NCBI RefSeq assembly: GCF_000023025.1 | Contig: NC_012997.1 | Coordinates: 2,663,125-2,727,124 of the forward strand | Source of the DNA: Teredinibacter turnerae T7901 | GTDB taxonomy: Bacteria > Pseudomonadota > Gammaproteobacteria > Pseudomonadales > Cellvibrionaceae | DNA length: 64,000 nucleotides | Reading direction: 5' to 3' | In this document: positions 43,762 through 53,372 of the stretch, piece after piece | Layout of the letters: each line of letters starts with the position of its first letter | Position numbering within the stretch: the stretch's first letter is position 1 | Made by a program: the position numbers and the translations under genes | The notes under the pieces: generated by a model | Told to the model about the DNA's origin: nothing | Database searches by the model: none | What the model saw: only the letters and a program-made list of their open reading frames with translations

Positions 43762-44791
43762 ATGGCTCTGGGCATGGGCATTTCTGCCGCTTCCGCTGCT
43801 GGTCTATTTCCTGTTGCCGCAAGTCGAGCGCCAAGAAGCCGCCCTGAAAGTGCCGTTTTTCAGCCAGGTTCGCAATCTACAACACCAGGCGACGGGTACT
43901 CCAGCACAACAGCACAAAATCAGCGCCGGGTGGCTCGCCTTAATCTGGGTACTTTTAGTTGCCGCATCGGCGCGCCCTCAATGGGTCGGTGAACCTGTCA
44001 CCCTGCCCGCAACCGGTCGCGACCTGTTGCTCGCTGTGGATATTTCCGGAAGTATGAAAACGCCAGACATGGTGGTGCAGGACAAACAAATCGCGCGCAT
44101 CTTAGTTGTGAAATACGTGGTCAACGAGTTTATTGAACGCCGTGAGAGCGACCGTCTGGGCTTGATTTTGTTCGGCAGCCAGGCGTACCTGCAAGCACCA
44201 TTAACTTTTGACCGCAAAACCGTAAGCACCCTGTTAGACGAAGCACAACTGGGCTTCGCGGGTGAGCAAACCGCGATCGGCGATGCCGTAGGCCTGGCAA
44301 TAAAACGCCTGCGCGAGCGGCCTGCATCGCAACGGGTATTGATTCTGCTAACCGATGGCGCCAATACCGCGGGCGAAGTTGCTCCGCGCCAGGCCGCTGA
44401 CCTTGCCAAGCAGGCAGGGATAAAAATATACACAGTTGGGGTTGGTGCCGACCAGATGGAACAACGCATGGGGCTGTTCGGCGGGTTCAGCCGCACAGTC
44501 AACCCGTCCAGCGACCTGGACGAAGATACCCTGCGCTACATGGCAGAAACCACTGGCGGACTGTATTTCCGCGCGCGCAATCCACAGGAGTTGCAGGCGA
44601 TCTATGAGGAGTTGGACAAACTGGAGCCCATTGAACAAGACGGTGAAATTTTGCGACCGATCTCAGCCCTGTTTATGTGGCCGCTGTTAGCCGCGATTTT
44701 ACTAAGCGCAGTTTATGCGGTTTGGCGGCTTTACGCGCTAGGCACCCGCTTCACCTCTGGCACCTCAGGATCACTCGAGGGCACCCGATGA
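43748..44791 (+). CDS. batA: VWA domain membrane protein BatA
   Basis: A 347-residue protein. Two N-terminal membrane segments (LWAWAFLPLPLLVYFLLPQ and LIWVLLVAASARPQWV) are followed by a von Willebrand A domain with a complete MIDAS: DISGSMKTPDM (about 98), the middle Thr in EQTAIGDAVGLA, and LILLTDGANTAGE. A C-terminal membrane helix closes it (FMWPLLAAILLSAVYAVW). Bat proteins are linked to stress and oxygen tolerance in other bacteria. The start MFQFEW is chosen over upstream in-frame codons because all family members start at this hydrophobic segment. Confidence 0.92.
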   Translation: MFQFEWLWAWAFLPLPLLVYFLLPQVERQEAALKVPFFSQVRNLQHQATGTPAQQHKISAGWLALIWVLLVAASARPQWVGEPVTLPATGRDLLLAVDISGSMKTPDMVVQDKQIARILVVKYVVNEFIERRESDRLGLILFGSQAYLQAPLTFDRKTVSTLLDEAQLGFAGEQTAIGDAVGLAIKRLRERPASQRVLILLTDGANTAGEVAPRQAADLAKQAGIKIYTVGVGADQMEQRMGLFGGFSRTVNPSSDLDEDTLRYMAETTGGLYFRARNPQELQAIYEELDKLEPIEQDGEILRPISALFMWPLLAAILLSAVYAVWRLYALGTRFTSGTSGSLEGTR

Positions 44792-46755
44792 CTGACCTTC
44801 TGACCCAATTTCATTTTTTACGGCCGCTGTGGCTGTTAATGCTGATTCCACTCGTTATGCTGGCGTTGGTCGCACTGCAGCGACAGGCGAGCGCCAGTCA
44901 CTGGCAGTCGCATATTGCGCCGCACCTGCTGCCGTTTCTCGTCGATGGCAAATCGGTAAAATTGAGCCGCCTACCGGTGTATGGCTTACTCATAGCCTGG
45001 CTGCTGGCCACTTTCGCCGCCGCCGGGCCTGCTTGGCAAAAGCTACCACAACCGGTTGTTAAAGAGTCTTCTGCGCTAGTGATAGCATGGGATTTATCAC
45101 CGTCTATGGCAGCGCAAGATGTTAAGCCGTCGCGTCTGGTGCGGGCGCGCCTTAAACTGATTGATTTGCTGAAACAGCGTAAAGAAGGGCTTACCGCGTT
45201 AATCGCCTACAGTGGTGAAGCCCACGTAGTGACTCCCCTCACCGACGACACCGACACAATCATCAGCCTTCTTTATGGGCTTGACCCAGCAATCATGCCG
45301 GCCAAGGGCAGCAATGCTGAAATGGCGCTAACCCTTGCCAATCAACTCCTTAAAGAAGGCGCGAACGGCCGCGGCGATATTGTGTTTCTCACCGATGGCA
45401 TCGCCCCCACAGCACAAGACGCATTTGCTGAAATTCACGATACCGCGCCCCACCCCATCAGCTTTTGGGGGATAGGTACGGCGCAGGGCGCACCCATTCC
45501 CCTCGCTGGCGGCGGCTTCGCCTACGATCGCGACCGCAATATGGTAATCGCCAGCCTTGACGAACAGGCGATGAGTGACCTGGCAGCCAAAGTCGGTGGC
45601 TTATACGTGCCCTTCTCCGCAACCGACGCAGACCTCAAAACCCTGTCAGCGTTCGCGTTTGGCGATCACCGCAAGGATGAGACACAGCAAACGGAGCGAC
45701 TCTTCGACCAATGGTACGAACACGGTCCCTACCTGCTGTTGCTCCTGTTGCCTTTAGCTGCCCTCGCCTTTCGACGCGGCCTGCTGCTGTGCCTTCCCCT
45801 GTGTTTTGTCTTCAGCCCGAATGCCGACGCCTTGGAATGGCAGGACTTGTGGCAAACCAAAGATCAGCAAGCCCAGGCCATGGTGAACCAGGACCCGGCT
45901 GCCGCAGCGCAGACATTCAATGACGAGAAGTGGCGTGGCATCGCCAACTATAAAGCCGGTGATTACGAAGCCGCATTAAAAGATTTCTCCGGCGATTCCG
46001 CCAGCGACTACTACAACCGGGGTAATGCCTTAGCACAACTCAGAAAATACGAGGAAGCCATTAAAAGCTTTGAGCAGGCGCAAAAGCTGCAGCCAGAAAA
46101 TGATGCCATCACACAGAATCTCGCAATCGCCAAACAGCTGAAGGACCTGCAGGAACAACAACAGCAGCAGCAAAATAACGAAGGCGAAAGCGACGATTCA
46201 CAGCAGGATAAGAGCGACAGCGAAGATCAACAAAGCCAGGATGGTGGCAAGGACCAGCAGAGTCAACAGGAACAAAATCAAGATAAATCGAGCCAACAGA
46301 ACGCCCAGAACGGCGGCGATACTCAGCAGCAGTCGTCTGAGGAGCAAGGCAGCTCAAGCGCTCAACAGAGTGAACTCTCGCAAGAGCAGCAACAAGCGCT
46401 GCGAGATACCTATGGTAAAGACGCTTCTGACGAGCAGCAAAAGCAAGAGCAGCAGCAGGCACAAAACCAAGATGCTGAAAAACTGGATGCGGAACAACAA
46501 CTGGCAGGGCAACCGCAAGAGCAAAATCAGCCGCAGGATGATGAAGACAGTCCGGCGAACTCTGTAGTGATGCGGCAGACCGAACAACAAACCGAAGAAC
46601 AGCAGGCGCTTGAGCAATGGCTGCGCAAAGTTCCGGATGACCCAAGCGGTTTAATGCGTAACAAATTTAATTATGAATATCGCGCCCGTAAACGCGAAAT
46701 GCGGGAAAACGGTTGGCGGCAGCCAGACGGCTCCCACGCAGACGAACGCTGGTAA
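44788..46755 (+). CDS. batB: BatB-BatC fusion: VWA domain, TPR and glutamine-rich tail
   Basis: A 655-residue protein that joins what are often two genes. The N-terminal half is BatB-like, with membrane segments (LWLLMLIPLVMLALVALQ, LLIAWLLATFAAAGPAWQ), a MIDAS motif AWDLSPSMAAQDVKPSR, and another membrane segment (YLLLLLLPLAALAF). The C-terminal half is BatC-like with TPR repeats (YNRGNALAQLRKYEEAIKSF, about 410) and then a long Gln/Asp/Ser-rich low-complexity stretch (about 455-620). The conserved end PDDPSGLMRNKFNYEYR is typical of BatC. It overlaps batA by ATGA. Confidence 0.92.
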   Translation: MTDLLTQFHFLRPLWLLMLIPLVMLALVALQRQASASHWQSHIAPHLLPFLVDGKSVKLSRLPVYGLLIAWLLATFAAAGPAWQKLPQPVVKESSALVIAWDLSPSMAAQDVKPSRLVRARLKLIDLLKQRKEGLTALIAYSGEAHVVTPLTDDTDTIISLLYGLDPAIMPAKGSNAEMALTLANQLLKEGANGRGDIVFLTDGIAPTAQDAFAEIHDTAPHPISFWGIGTAQGAPIPLAGGGFAYDRDRNMVIASLDEQAMSDLAAKVGGLYVPFSATDADLKTLSAFAFGDHRKDETQQTERLFDQWYEHGPYLLLLLLPLAALAFRRGLLLCLPLCFVFSPNADALEWQDLWQTKDQQAQAMVNQDPAAAAQTFNDEKWRGIANYKAGDYEAALKDFSGDSASDYYNRGNALAQLRKYEEAIKSFEQAQKLQPENDAITQNLAIAKQLKDLQEQQQQQQNNEGESDDSQQDKSDSEDQQSQDGGKDQQSQQEQNQDKSSQQNAQNGGDTQQQSSEEQGSSSAQQSELSQEQQQALRDTYGKDASDEQQKQEQQQAQNQDAEKLDAEQQLAGQPQEQNQPQDDEDSPANSVVMRQTEQQTEEQQALEQWLRKVPDDPSGLMRNKFNYEYRARKREMRENGWRQPDGSHADERW

Positions 46756-46765
46756 GACTCCACTT

Positions 46766-48517
46766 ATGAAATTATATCGATCCATGCTTATTCAAAAAAC
46801 CGTCGCTATTGTATTGGCTCTTGCAGCCTTATCCTGCGGCGCAATATCTGCGCACGCGCAAACACTTACAGCATCTGTAGACCGCACAACAATTGGTGAA
46901 GATGAAACCCTGAACCTATCGGTGCGCTACAACGGTTCCAGCAACACACGCGGCCAACCGGACTTCGCCAATTTAAGTAGCCAGTTTGAAATTTTAAATC
47001 AGAGCCAAAGTAACCGAATGAACAGCTACAACGGCCGGGTAGAATCCTACACAGAGTGGCAAATGATTCTAGCTCCGCGCACAACCGGCAGTCTGCTCAT
47101 TCCAGCTTTTGAATTTCAGGGTGCACGCAGTACTCCAATCAAAGTAACGGTATCCGACGCGCAACCGGTCGCACCTGGAAATGTTAAAGAAGTATTTATC
47201 GAAACCAGTATCGATAAAGAGGCAGCTTACGTTCAGGAGCAGGTTATTCTGCGGTACAAGTTCTACTATTCCGTCAATATTGATGAACTGGCGAAAGAAG
47301 ACCTCACATTTGACAATGTGCTTATTGAACCGCTCGAAGAAACCCGCTACGGCAAAACGATCAACGGCAAGCCCTTTCAGGTCGTGGAATTTGGTTACGC
47401 CCTTTTCCCCCAGGCCAGCGGCGTGCTGGAAATTCCCGAACAAACCTGGAATGCGCGAATATCACGTTCGCCAAGGCGCAGCGTGTTTGACTTTAATGGT
47501 GGTCGCTACGAGTTAAAACGACTTAAAACCGCAGCTAAAACGATCAACATTAAAGAAAAGCCAGCCAGCTTTCCAGCAGGTGCTACCTGGCTACCCTCAA
47601 GCGCACTCACTCTGGCAGAAAGCTGGGCCAGCGATCCATCACAGTTTAAAGTGGGCGAGCCCATTACCCGTACCCTGAATTTACAGGCGAACGGGCTCAT
47701 ATCTTCCCAGCTACCTGAAATTAATACCGAGGCGCGAGATCCTCGCTTAAAAATTTACCCGGATCAGCCCAAGCTCAACGATAAGCTCGATACAGACGGC
47801 GCGATTGCCCAGCGGATAGAAACCTCGGCGGTTGTGGTTAATGAAGGTGGTGAGATCGGCGTGCCTGGAGTGCGCATTCCATGGTGGAACACGGTTACTG
47901 ATGAACTCGAGTACGCTGAAATTCCAGACCGAAAATTCTGGGTCGCAGCGGGAGAAAAAAGCAAGCAACGGCCTATTGTTCCAGCACCACCGGCTGCGGC
48001 TGAACAAAACAACACCCAACAGCTGTCAACGCCGAGTAAAACGCCTAGCGGCGTTTCCGGGGCGCCTTCGTGGCTATACCTGCTCGTCGCGGTGTTAATA
48101 CTGACGAACGGAGTCTCTTTATTGTTGTGGCTGCGAGCTTCCAGGCAGCAAACTAATACCGTAACCAGCAAAGACAACCAGCGTGCTGGTACAGATAGTG
48201 AAAAATCGCTTCTAAACGCATTTAAAAACGCCTGCGAGCAAGGTGATGAAGCTAAAATAAGGCGTTCGGCTTTGGCTTGGGCGCAAGCGTTTTGGGGTAA
48301 GCACACAATCACAAGCCTGAGCGATATAGCCCGCAAAGGGACAGACAGTGATTTAAAGACACAGTGTCTGGCGCTGGATGCGAGCCTGTTCCGCAAGGAT
48401 GACGCCAGCGGATTCGACCCCACGGCGTTTTATCGCGCAGTGCAACAGGTGCGGGATAGTTACCGTGTAAACAAGTCGCAAAACACCGACGAGCTCGCTC
48501 CACTTTACCACGGATAG
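46766..48517 (+). CDS. batD: BatD-type oxygen tolerance protein
   Basis: A 583-residue protein with a Sec signal peptide (positively charged start, hydrophobic VAIVLALAALSCGAISAHA, cleavage after AQ), a large periplasmic beta-rich part of the BatD family (SVDRTTIGEDETLNLSVRY; IPAFEFQGARSTPIKVTV; GVLEIPEQTW), then a membrane helix (WLYLLVAVLILTNGVSLLLW, about 430-450) and a cytoplasmic helical tail. The start MKLYRSM is chosen because it begins the signal peptide. Last gene of the operon, followed by a terminator. Confidence 0.9.
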   Translation: MKLYRSMLIQKTVAIVLALAALSCGAISAHAQTLTASVDRTTIGEDETLNLSVRYNGSSNTRGQPDFANLSSQFEILNQSQSNRMNSYNGRVESYTEWQMILAPRTTGSLLIPAFEFQGARSTPIKVTVSDAQPVAPGNVKEVFIETSIDKEAAYVQEQVILRYKFYYSVNIDELAKEDLTFDNVLIEPLEETRYGKTINGKPFQVVEFGYALFPQASGVLEIPEQTWNARISRSPRRSVFDFNGGRYELKRLKTAAKTINIKEKPASFPAGATWLPSSALTLAESWASDPSQFKVGEPITRTLNLQANGLISSQLPEINTEARDPRLKIYPDQPKLNDKLDTDGAIAQRIETSAVVVNEGGEIGVPGVRIPWWNTVTDELEYAEIPDRKFWVAAGEKSKQRPIVPAPPAAAEQNNTQQLSTPSKTPSGVSGAPSWLYLLVAVLILTNGVSLLLWLRASRQQTNTVTSKDNQRAGTDSEKSLLNAFKNACEQGDEAKIRRSALAWAQAFWGKHTITSLSDIARKGTDSDLKTQCLALDASLFRKDDASGFDPTAFYRAVQQVRDSYRVNKSQNTDELAPLYHG

Positions 48518-48534
48518 CCATTCCCAACGGGCAC

Positions 48535-48579
48535 AAAAAAAGCCGCTGTTTGCACCAAGGGGTCAACAGCGGCTTTTTT
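48535..48579 (+). terminator. Rho-independent terminator after batD
   Basis: AAAAAAAGCCGCTGTT and AACAGCGGCTTTTTT form a near-perfect stem with a loop around 48551-48563; the T-run lies on the 3' side on the plus strand, and the A-run also gives a T-run on the minus strand. It can therefore serve the bat operon and also csrA from the other side (bidirectional). Confidence 0.9.
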
Positions 48580-48660
48580 AATGATGCGCTCAGTATGGAG
48601 TTTTATACGCAAAGATTCACATCATAATTATGTATTCGCGCGAGTTATTCACCTTCAACC

Positions 48661-48855
48661 TTACTCACCTTCAACCAGAGTCGCAGCAGGTACTTCCTGC
48701 GCTATACGGTTGTAAATTTCCTCTCGGTGCACGCTAACATGTTTCGGCGCGTTGATGCCGAGGCGAACCTGATTACCACGAACAGCGAGAACTGTTACAG
48801 TCACTTCGTCGCCAATTTTAATTGTTTCATCTTTTTTACGCGTTAAAATCAACAT
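48661..48855 (-). CDS. csrA: Carbon storage regulator CsrA/RsmA
   Basis: A 64-residue RNA-binding regulator that binds GGA motifs in mRNA leaders and is antagonised by GacA-controlled small RNAs. The sequence [20 protein letters not shown] and [20 protein letters not shown] with the RNA-contacting residues L4, R6/R7 and R44-E45 equivalents is canonical. In many relatives csrA lies after lysC and before tRNA-Ser; here it lies between the bat operon and yceI, so a second copy elsewhere is likely. A 16-bp tandem duplication lies exactly at its stop codon. Confidence 0.96.
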   Translation of the reverse strand: MLILTRKKDETIKIGDEVTVTVLAVRGNQVRLGINAPKHVSVHREEIYNRIAQEVPAATLVEGE

Positions 48856-49014
48856 AGCTGACTCCTTTTCTTGATATTAACTCTTTAAAAAAAGGGAAAA
48901 CCTGGTTTATCTCGAATTGCTTATGCAGAACACGGTTTTCACGCCTGCCAATCTTGATTAGTACCACAAATGGTTTTTCTTTTTTGCCAGTCCATAAAAT
49001 AGCAAGCTTTAAAC

Positions 49015-49038
49015 AAAAAATGGCCCTAAACAGGGCCA
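49015..49038 (-). terminator. Rho-independent terminator after yceI
   Basis: On the minus strand TGGCCCT, a 4-base loop, AGGGCCA (49021-49038) is followed by TTTTTT (49015-49020). It lies 26 bases after the yceI stop. Confidence 0.9.
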
Positions 49039-49063
49039 TAAATTGTAAAATTTCGTGAGCGGA

Positions 49064-49657
49064 CTATTTTCGAATACCTTCAACCGAAATCATCAATTCT
49101 ACTTGCGCAGAATCTGGGCCCAATTTGGAAGCCATGTCCAGGCCGAAGTCCTTAGGTGTAATGACTGCTCGCCCCTCAAAGCCCTGGCGGTAGCCGCCCC
49201 AAGGGTCTTTACCACCACCAATGTGCTCTACATCAATGGTAATAGGCTTGGTTACACCCAAAAAGGTTAAATTGCCTGTGAGCTTAGCAGTGTCTTCACC
49301 GGTTTTTTCGTACTTGGTACTAGTAAACGTGGCGGTTTTATATTTGTCGAAGTTTAAATATTTTTCTGCAGATAAATGGTTGTCGCGTTCTGAGTGATTC
49401 GTATCCAGGCTGGTCATATCAACTTTCATTGAAATACTGCTGGCTTCCGGCTTTTTCGGGTCGTAGCTGAATTCACCAGAAAAATCGTTGAAACGCCCAT
49501 AAAGCCAGCTGTAGCCCAAATGCTTGACACGGAATTGTACAAACGCATGCGCACCTTTGGTATCGACTACATAATCGTCTGCCTGGACCATTGGAGCCGC
49601 AGACAGGCCGAAGGCCAACACAGCGGGAGCAAGCTTAACAGCGAGAGATTTAAACAT
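49064..49657 (-). CDS. yceI: YceI-family periplasmic protein
   Basis: A 197-residue secreted lipocalin-like protein that binds isoprenoid (polyprenyl or ubiquinone-like) ligands. A signal peptide is clear (MFKSLAVKLAPAVLAFGLSA, cleavage after VQA), then DTKGAHAFVQFRVKHLGYSW and LTFLGVTKPITIDVEH and PKDFGLD typical of the family. GGAG before MFKSL sets the start. It is downstream of a cytochrome b561 gene, a very common pairing. Confidence 0.94.
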   Translation of the reverse strand: MFKSLAVKLAPAVLAFGLSAAPMVQADDYVVDTKGAHAFVQFRVKHLGYSWLYGRFNDFSGEFSYDPKKPEASSISMKVDMTSLDTNHSERDNHLSAEKYLNFDKYKTATFTSTKYEKTGEDTAKLTGNLTFLGVTKPITIDVEHIGGGKDPWGGYRQGFEGRAVITPKDFGLDMASKLGPDSAQVELMISVEGIRK

Positions 49658-49770
49658 GGAAAACTCCTGTTCCTTTGAGGTTAGTCGTACACATTCTAAG
49701 GGCTGCACGCAGCCCGCGTGGAGCAATTTCTTGTCGAGACAGATCGAATTATTTGATCAGTTTGTTCAAG

Positions 49771-50304
49771 CTATCGGCCAATCATTCGCCTAAGTGTACG
49801 ATCCTTGTCGATAACATGGTGTTTGATCGCCGCCAGCGCGTGCAGTACTGCAACGCCAATAATTGAGTAAGCCGTCAACTCATGTACTTCTTCAGCGATA
49901 TCTTCGAGACCATCCACACCGGTAATCATTGCGGGAATTGAAATCCCGCCCAATAAGTCAAGGCTCTGCCCTTTCGCGGTGGTAATAAGATATCCACTGA
50001 AAAACATCGAAAGAATTGCTGCATAAAGAAACCAGTGTACGAGGTGCGCAATGCCAATCTCCCACGGCTTGTGCGTTGGCAAAGCTCGGGGCACTCCCGT
50101 CGCGAAGCGCCAGCCAAGGCGAACCAGGGTCAGTACGATAAGCGCGACACCGATAGTTTTATGCCACAGAGGCGCAGTGCGATACAGCGGGTCATAATAC
50201 GACAGGCCTGTCATCCAAACCCCAAGCACAAACAACCCAATTACCGTGAGAGCGCTCAACCAGTGAAATACCCTCTGCGCTGCGTTATAACTTGTTTCCG
50301 TCAT
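49771..50304 (-). CDS. Cytochrome b561 family protein
   Basis: A 177-residue four-helix membrane diheme cytochrome (YodB type), probably moving electrons from quinol. The heme-ligating histidines are placed in YNAAQRVFHWLSALTVIG (helix 1), LWHKTIGVALIVLTLVRLGW (helix 2, followed by the RFAT loop), HLVHWFLYAAILSMFFSGYL (helix 3) and HELTAYSIIGVAVLHALAAI (helix 4). It is the first gene of the cytb561-yceI unit; 113 bases separate the two genes. Confidence 0.93.
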   Translation of the reverse strand: MTETSYNAAQRVFHWLSALTVIGLFVLGVWMTGLSYYDPLYRTAPLWHKTIGVALIVLTLVRLGWRFATGVPRALPTHKPWEIGIAHLVHWFLYAAILSMFFSGYLITTAKGQSLDLLGGISIPAMITGVDGLEDIAEEVHELTAYSIIGVAVLHALAAIKHHVIDKDRTLRRMIGR

Positions 50305-50439
50305 CGTTTTTTACCCCACTCCTACCTTTAGCAGAACGCCAAAAAACTACGCTTGAGCACTATGCTCTTGTGCAGATAAAACAATCTCCAAGCCCCTAGG
50401 ACCTGCGTAACACGATCAGGCTAAGCCCGAGAGAATAGC

Positions 50440-53109
50440 CTACAAACTCTTACTAACGATTTCGTAGACGTCCTTAGAAAGTTTTTCCACACGGCTGATT
50501 TTTTCAAGTGCGTTGCGCATCACGCCCTGACGTTGTTCATCGTGCTTTTTCCACTGCGTGAGCGGCGCTACCAGACGAGCGGCAATTTGTGGATTACGTG
50601 CATCTACCGCGATGACCTGGTCCGCGAAAAATTCGTAACCCGCACCGCTGCGTGCGTGAAAGCCGATGGGATTGCCATTGGCGAATGTTCCCAAAACCGC
50701 GCGCAGCTTATTGGGGTTGTTTTTATCAAATGCAGGGTGTTTCAAAAGTGAGCTAACAGAAGCTAGCGCATCCGCTGCTGGGCGGCTTGCCTGCACAGCC
50801 AGCCATTTATTCATTACTAAACTATCCGCTTTCCACTTCTGGTAAAACGCTTCCAGGTAAGGAGCCACATCGCCAATAAACGGGTTTGTGTTATGCACGA
50901 GAATACGTAATGCAGACAGTTCGTCCGTCATATTATTTGCATGATGCAATTGGGCTTTACACAGTTCGACACCGGCTTCATCGGCGGCAAACACCAGTGC
51001 GTCCAGGCACAGATTTTTCAGGTAACGACGCGCAATAGCTGCGGCATCCACAGAAAACTCCGTCGTCGCGTCGGCCAATTTCACATAGAGCGTACGATAT
51101 TTTTCTTTTAGCGCGGCGGCCAGCTTCCGCTTAACCCGGTTACGGGCAAAATGAATACCTTCTACATCAATCGGTGTTTTGAGCTCTGCCAGATAACCTT
51201 CGCTAGGCAAACTTAACATGTAAGCCAATAGGTGAAGATCTGCTTCCGTGTTACCCGTCACGGCTGAAATGGCTTCGTCAAGCAATGCACTGTGCGCATC
51301 AATAATACGCGAGTCGACAGTCGGTGCAGGGCTCTCCGCCATTTCTGCAAGCACCCGGTGAATAACGCTAATTGCCATTTGCTGGCTCGCATCCCAGCGG
51401 CAGAAGCCGTCTTCATCCAGCGTAATAATGCGCTGCAAATCGTCGAGGCTGTAGTTGTACTGATATTTAACCGGCGCAGAAAAATTGCGGAACAGCGACG
51501 GCACTGGCTCTTCAGCTACCTGTGTAAATAAAAACTGCTGCTCTGCTTCCGTTACCTCCAACACGCGGTGGGTAGGCTTTTCGGCATCGAGATCGTCACC
51601 GAGGTACAACGGCAATGCGCCATTCGCGCCCAGCAGCCCCATTGCCAAGGGGATCAGGTATGGCTTTTTATCCTTGCACTCGGGTGTTGGACGGCAGTGC
51701 TGTTTAACCGTGAGCTTATAGGTTTGTGCTGACGGGTCGTATTCCCCTTTAAGCGCCACCTCTGGTGTGCCAGCCTGCTGATACCAGTTCATAAACTGGC
51801 TAAAATCCCGACCGGAGACCTCGGCCATCGCAGAGACGAATTCCTTGATGGTTACAGCCTGACCATCGTGCCGCGAAAAGTAGAGATCACTCCCCTTACG
51901 AAACGCCTCTGCACCAAGCAGCTGGTGGATCATGCGCACAACCTCGGCGCCTTTTTCATAGACAGTGAGGGTGTAGAAGTTGGAGATTTCTATGTAAGAC
52001 GGCGGCTGAACCGGATGCGCCATCGGGCCGGAATCTTCCGCGAATTGATTGGTACGCATCACCTTCACGTCTTCAATACGCTTGACCGTACGCGAATTCA
52101 TGTCGGCAGAAAATTCTGCATCGCGAAATACTGTAAAACCTTCTTTCAAACTCAATTGAAACCAGTCGCGACAGGTAACCCGGTTACCACTCCAGTTGTG
52201 AAAGTATTCGTGAGCGACAATTGCCTCTACCGAGAGGAAGTTGTCATCCGTGGTCGATACCTGATTGGCGAGCACACAGCTGCTGTTAAAAATGTTCAGG
52301 CCTTTATTTTCCATCGCGCCCATATTGAAATCGTCAACAGCAACAATCATGAATATATCTAGATCATATTCACGACCATACACCTCTTCATCCCACTTCA
52401 TGGATTTTTTCAGTGCGGCCATAGCGTAGTCGCACTTGTGGATATCTTTTTGTTCCACAAAGATTCGCAGTACTACACTTCTGCCTGAAACGGTGGTAAA
52501 TGTGTCATCCAGACTCACCAAATCGCCGGCCACCAAGGCGAACAGGTAACAGGGCTTTTTGTGAGGATCGTGCCACTTAACCTGGTGTCGATTATCTGGC
52601 AGTTCGTTCTGTTCGATCAGGTTTCCGTTGGAAAGTAGCACGGGATACTTGCCTTTGTCCGCGACGATTTCAGTGAAAAATTCACTCATCACGTCCGGTC
52701 GATCGAGGTAATACGTGATGCGGCGAAAGCCCTCCGCTTCACACTGGGTGCAAAACATTTTTTGCGATCGGTAGAGCCCTTCGAGGGCGGTATTTTCCTG
52801 AGGCTTGATCCGCGTGGTACAGCTGAGCACAAACGTATCTGGCAACTCGGCGATCGACAGAGATTCAGCATCGACTGTGTATTGCGCAGACGTCAGCGGC
52901 ACGTCGTTTACCGCAACCGAGACTAATTCAAGATCCTGGCCATCCAACACGAGCGGCCCGGCGGCACCAGCGTCGCGCTGCATATGTAACTGGGAGTGCA
53001 CCAGAGCGTGATCTTCAAACAGTTCAAAACTGAGTTCTGTGCGTGAAATTATAAAGCTTGGGGCTTTATAGTCTTGCAGAAAAATGGCGCTCGGTTGTGC
53101 GTCTTTCAT
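50440..53109 (-). CDS. pepN: Aminopeptidase N
   Basis: An 889-residue M1 zinc metallopeptidase. The exopeptidase motif GAMENKGLNIF (about 262) and the zinc site VAHEYFHNWSGNRVT (HExxH) with the downstream Glu in LSLKEGFTVFRDAEF (about 318) are complete. The C-terminal helical superhelix, which closes the active site, is also present, and the length fits E. coli PepN (870). It is the last gene of the DUF1315-pepN order, 2 bases after DUF1315. Confidence 0.97.
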   Translation of the reverse strand: MKDAQPSAIFLQDYKAPSFIISRTELSFELFEDHALVHSQLHMQRDAGAAGPLVLDGQDLELVSVAVNDVPLTSAQYTVDAESLSIAELPDTFVLSCTTRIKPQENTALEGLYRSQKMFCTQCEAEGFRRITYYLDRPDVMSEFFTEIVADKGKYPVLLSNGNLIEQNELPDNRHQVKWHDPHKKPCYLFALVAGDLVSLDDTFTTVSGRSVVLRIFVEQKDIHKCDYAMAALKKSMKWDEEVYGREYDLDIFMIVAVDDFNMGAMENKGLNIFNSSCVLANQVSTTDDNFLSVEAIVAHEYFHNWSGNRVTCRDWFQLSLKEGFTVFRDAEFSADMNSRTVKRIEDVKVMRTNQFAEDSGPMAHPVQPPSYIEISNFYTLTVYEKGAEVVRMIHQLLGAEAFRKGSDLYFSRHDGQAVTIKEFVSAMAEVSGRDFSQFMNWYQQAGTPEVALKGEYDPSAQTYKLTVKQHCRPTPECKDKKPYLIPLAMGLLGANGALPLYLGDDLDAEKPTHRVLEVTEAEQQFLFTQVAEEPVPSLFRNFSAPVKYQYNYSLDDLQRIITLDEDGFCRWDASQQMAISVIHRVLAEMAESPAPTVDSRIIDAHSALLDEAISAVTGNTEADLHLLAYMLSLPSEGYLAELKTPIDVEGIHFARNRVKRKLAAALKEKYRTLYVKLADATTEFSVDAAAIARRYLKNLCLDALVFAADEAGVELCKAQLHHANNMTDELSALRILVHNTNPFIGDVAPYLEAFYQKWKADSLVMNKWLAVQASRPAADALASVSSLLKHPAFDKNNPNKLRAVLGTFANGNPIGFHARSGAGYEFFADQVIAVDARNPQIAARLVAPLTQWKKHDEQRQGVMRNALEKISRVEKLSKDVYEIVSKSL

Positions 53110-53111
53110 GG

Positions 53112-53372
53112 TTACTTTTGCTCCGATTTGGATTGCCAGGATAAGGGTTGCTCATCGTCGGTTTTACAAGGTGTCGCTTTTGGCGGCACATAGCCTGTGC
53201 GCTGCTCTGGTGGCAGAGTGTGGTGCTCGTACACAATTACGGCTTCCATGCATGTGTTTCGCTGTTCGGCCGTAAGCTTATCTCCATTTGGCCAACGCCC
53301 GGTTTCAATTGCAGATCGAAAACGCGCAACGATTTCAGGAGTTAAATTTTTCAAAATATCTTCAGGATTCAT
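53112..53372 (-). CDS. yeaC: DUF1315 (YeaC-like) protein
   Basis: An 86-residue conserved cytoplasmic protein. The family pattern is LKNLTPEIVARFRSAIETGR, then WPNGDKLTAEQRNTCMEAVI and YEHHTLPPEQRTGYV. The function is unknown. It starts with an ATGA overlap with the rhomboid gene stop and lies directly in front of pepN, so the three are cotranscribed. Confidence 0.87.
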   Translation of the reverse strand: MNPEDILKNLTPEIVARFRSAIETGRWPNGDKLTAEQRNTCMEAVIVYEHHTLPPEQRTGYVPPKATPCKTDDEQPLSWQSKSEQK

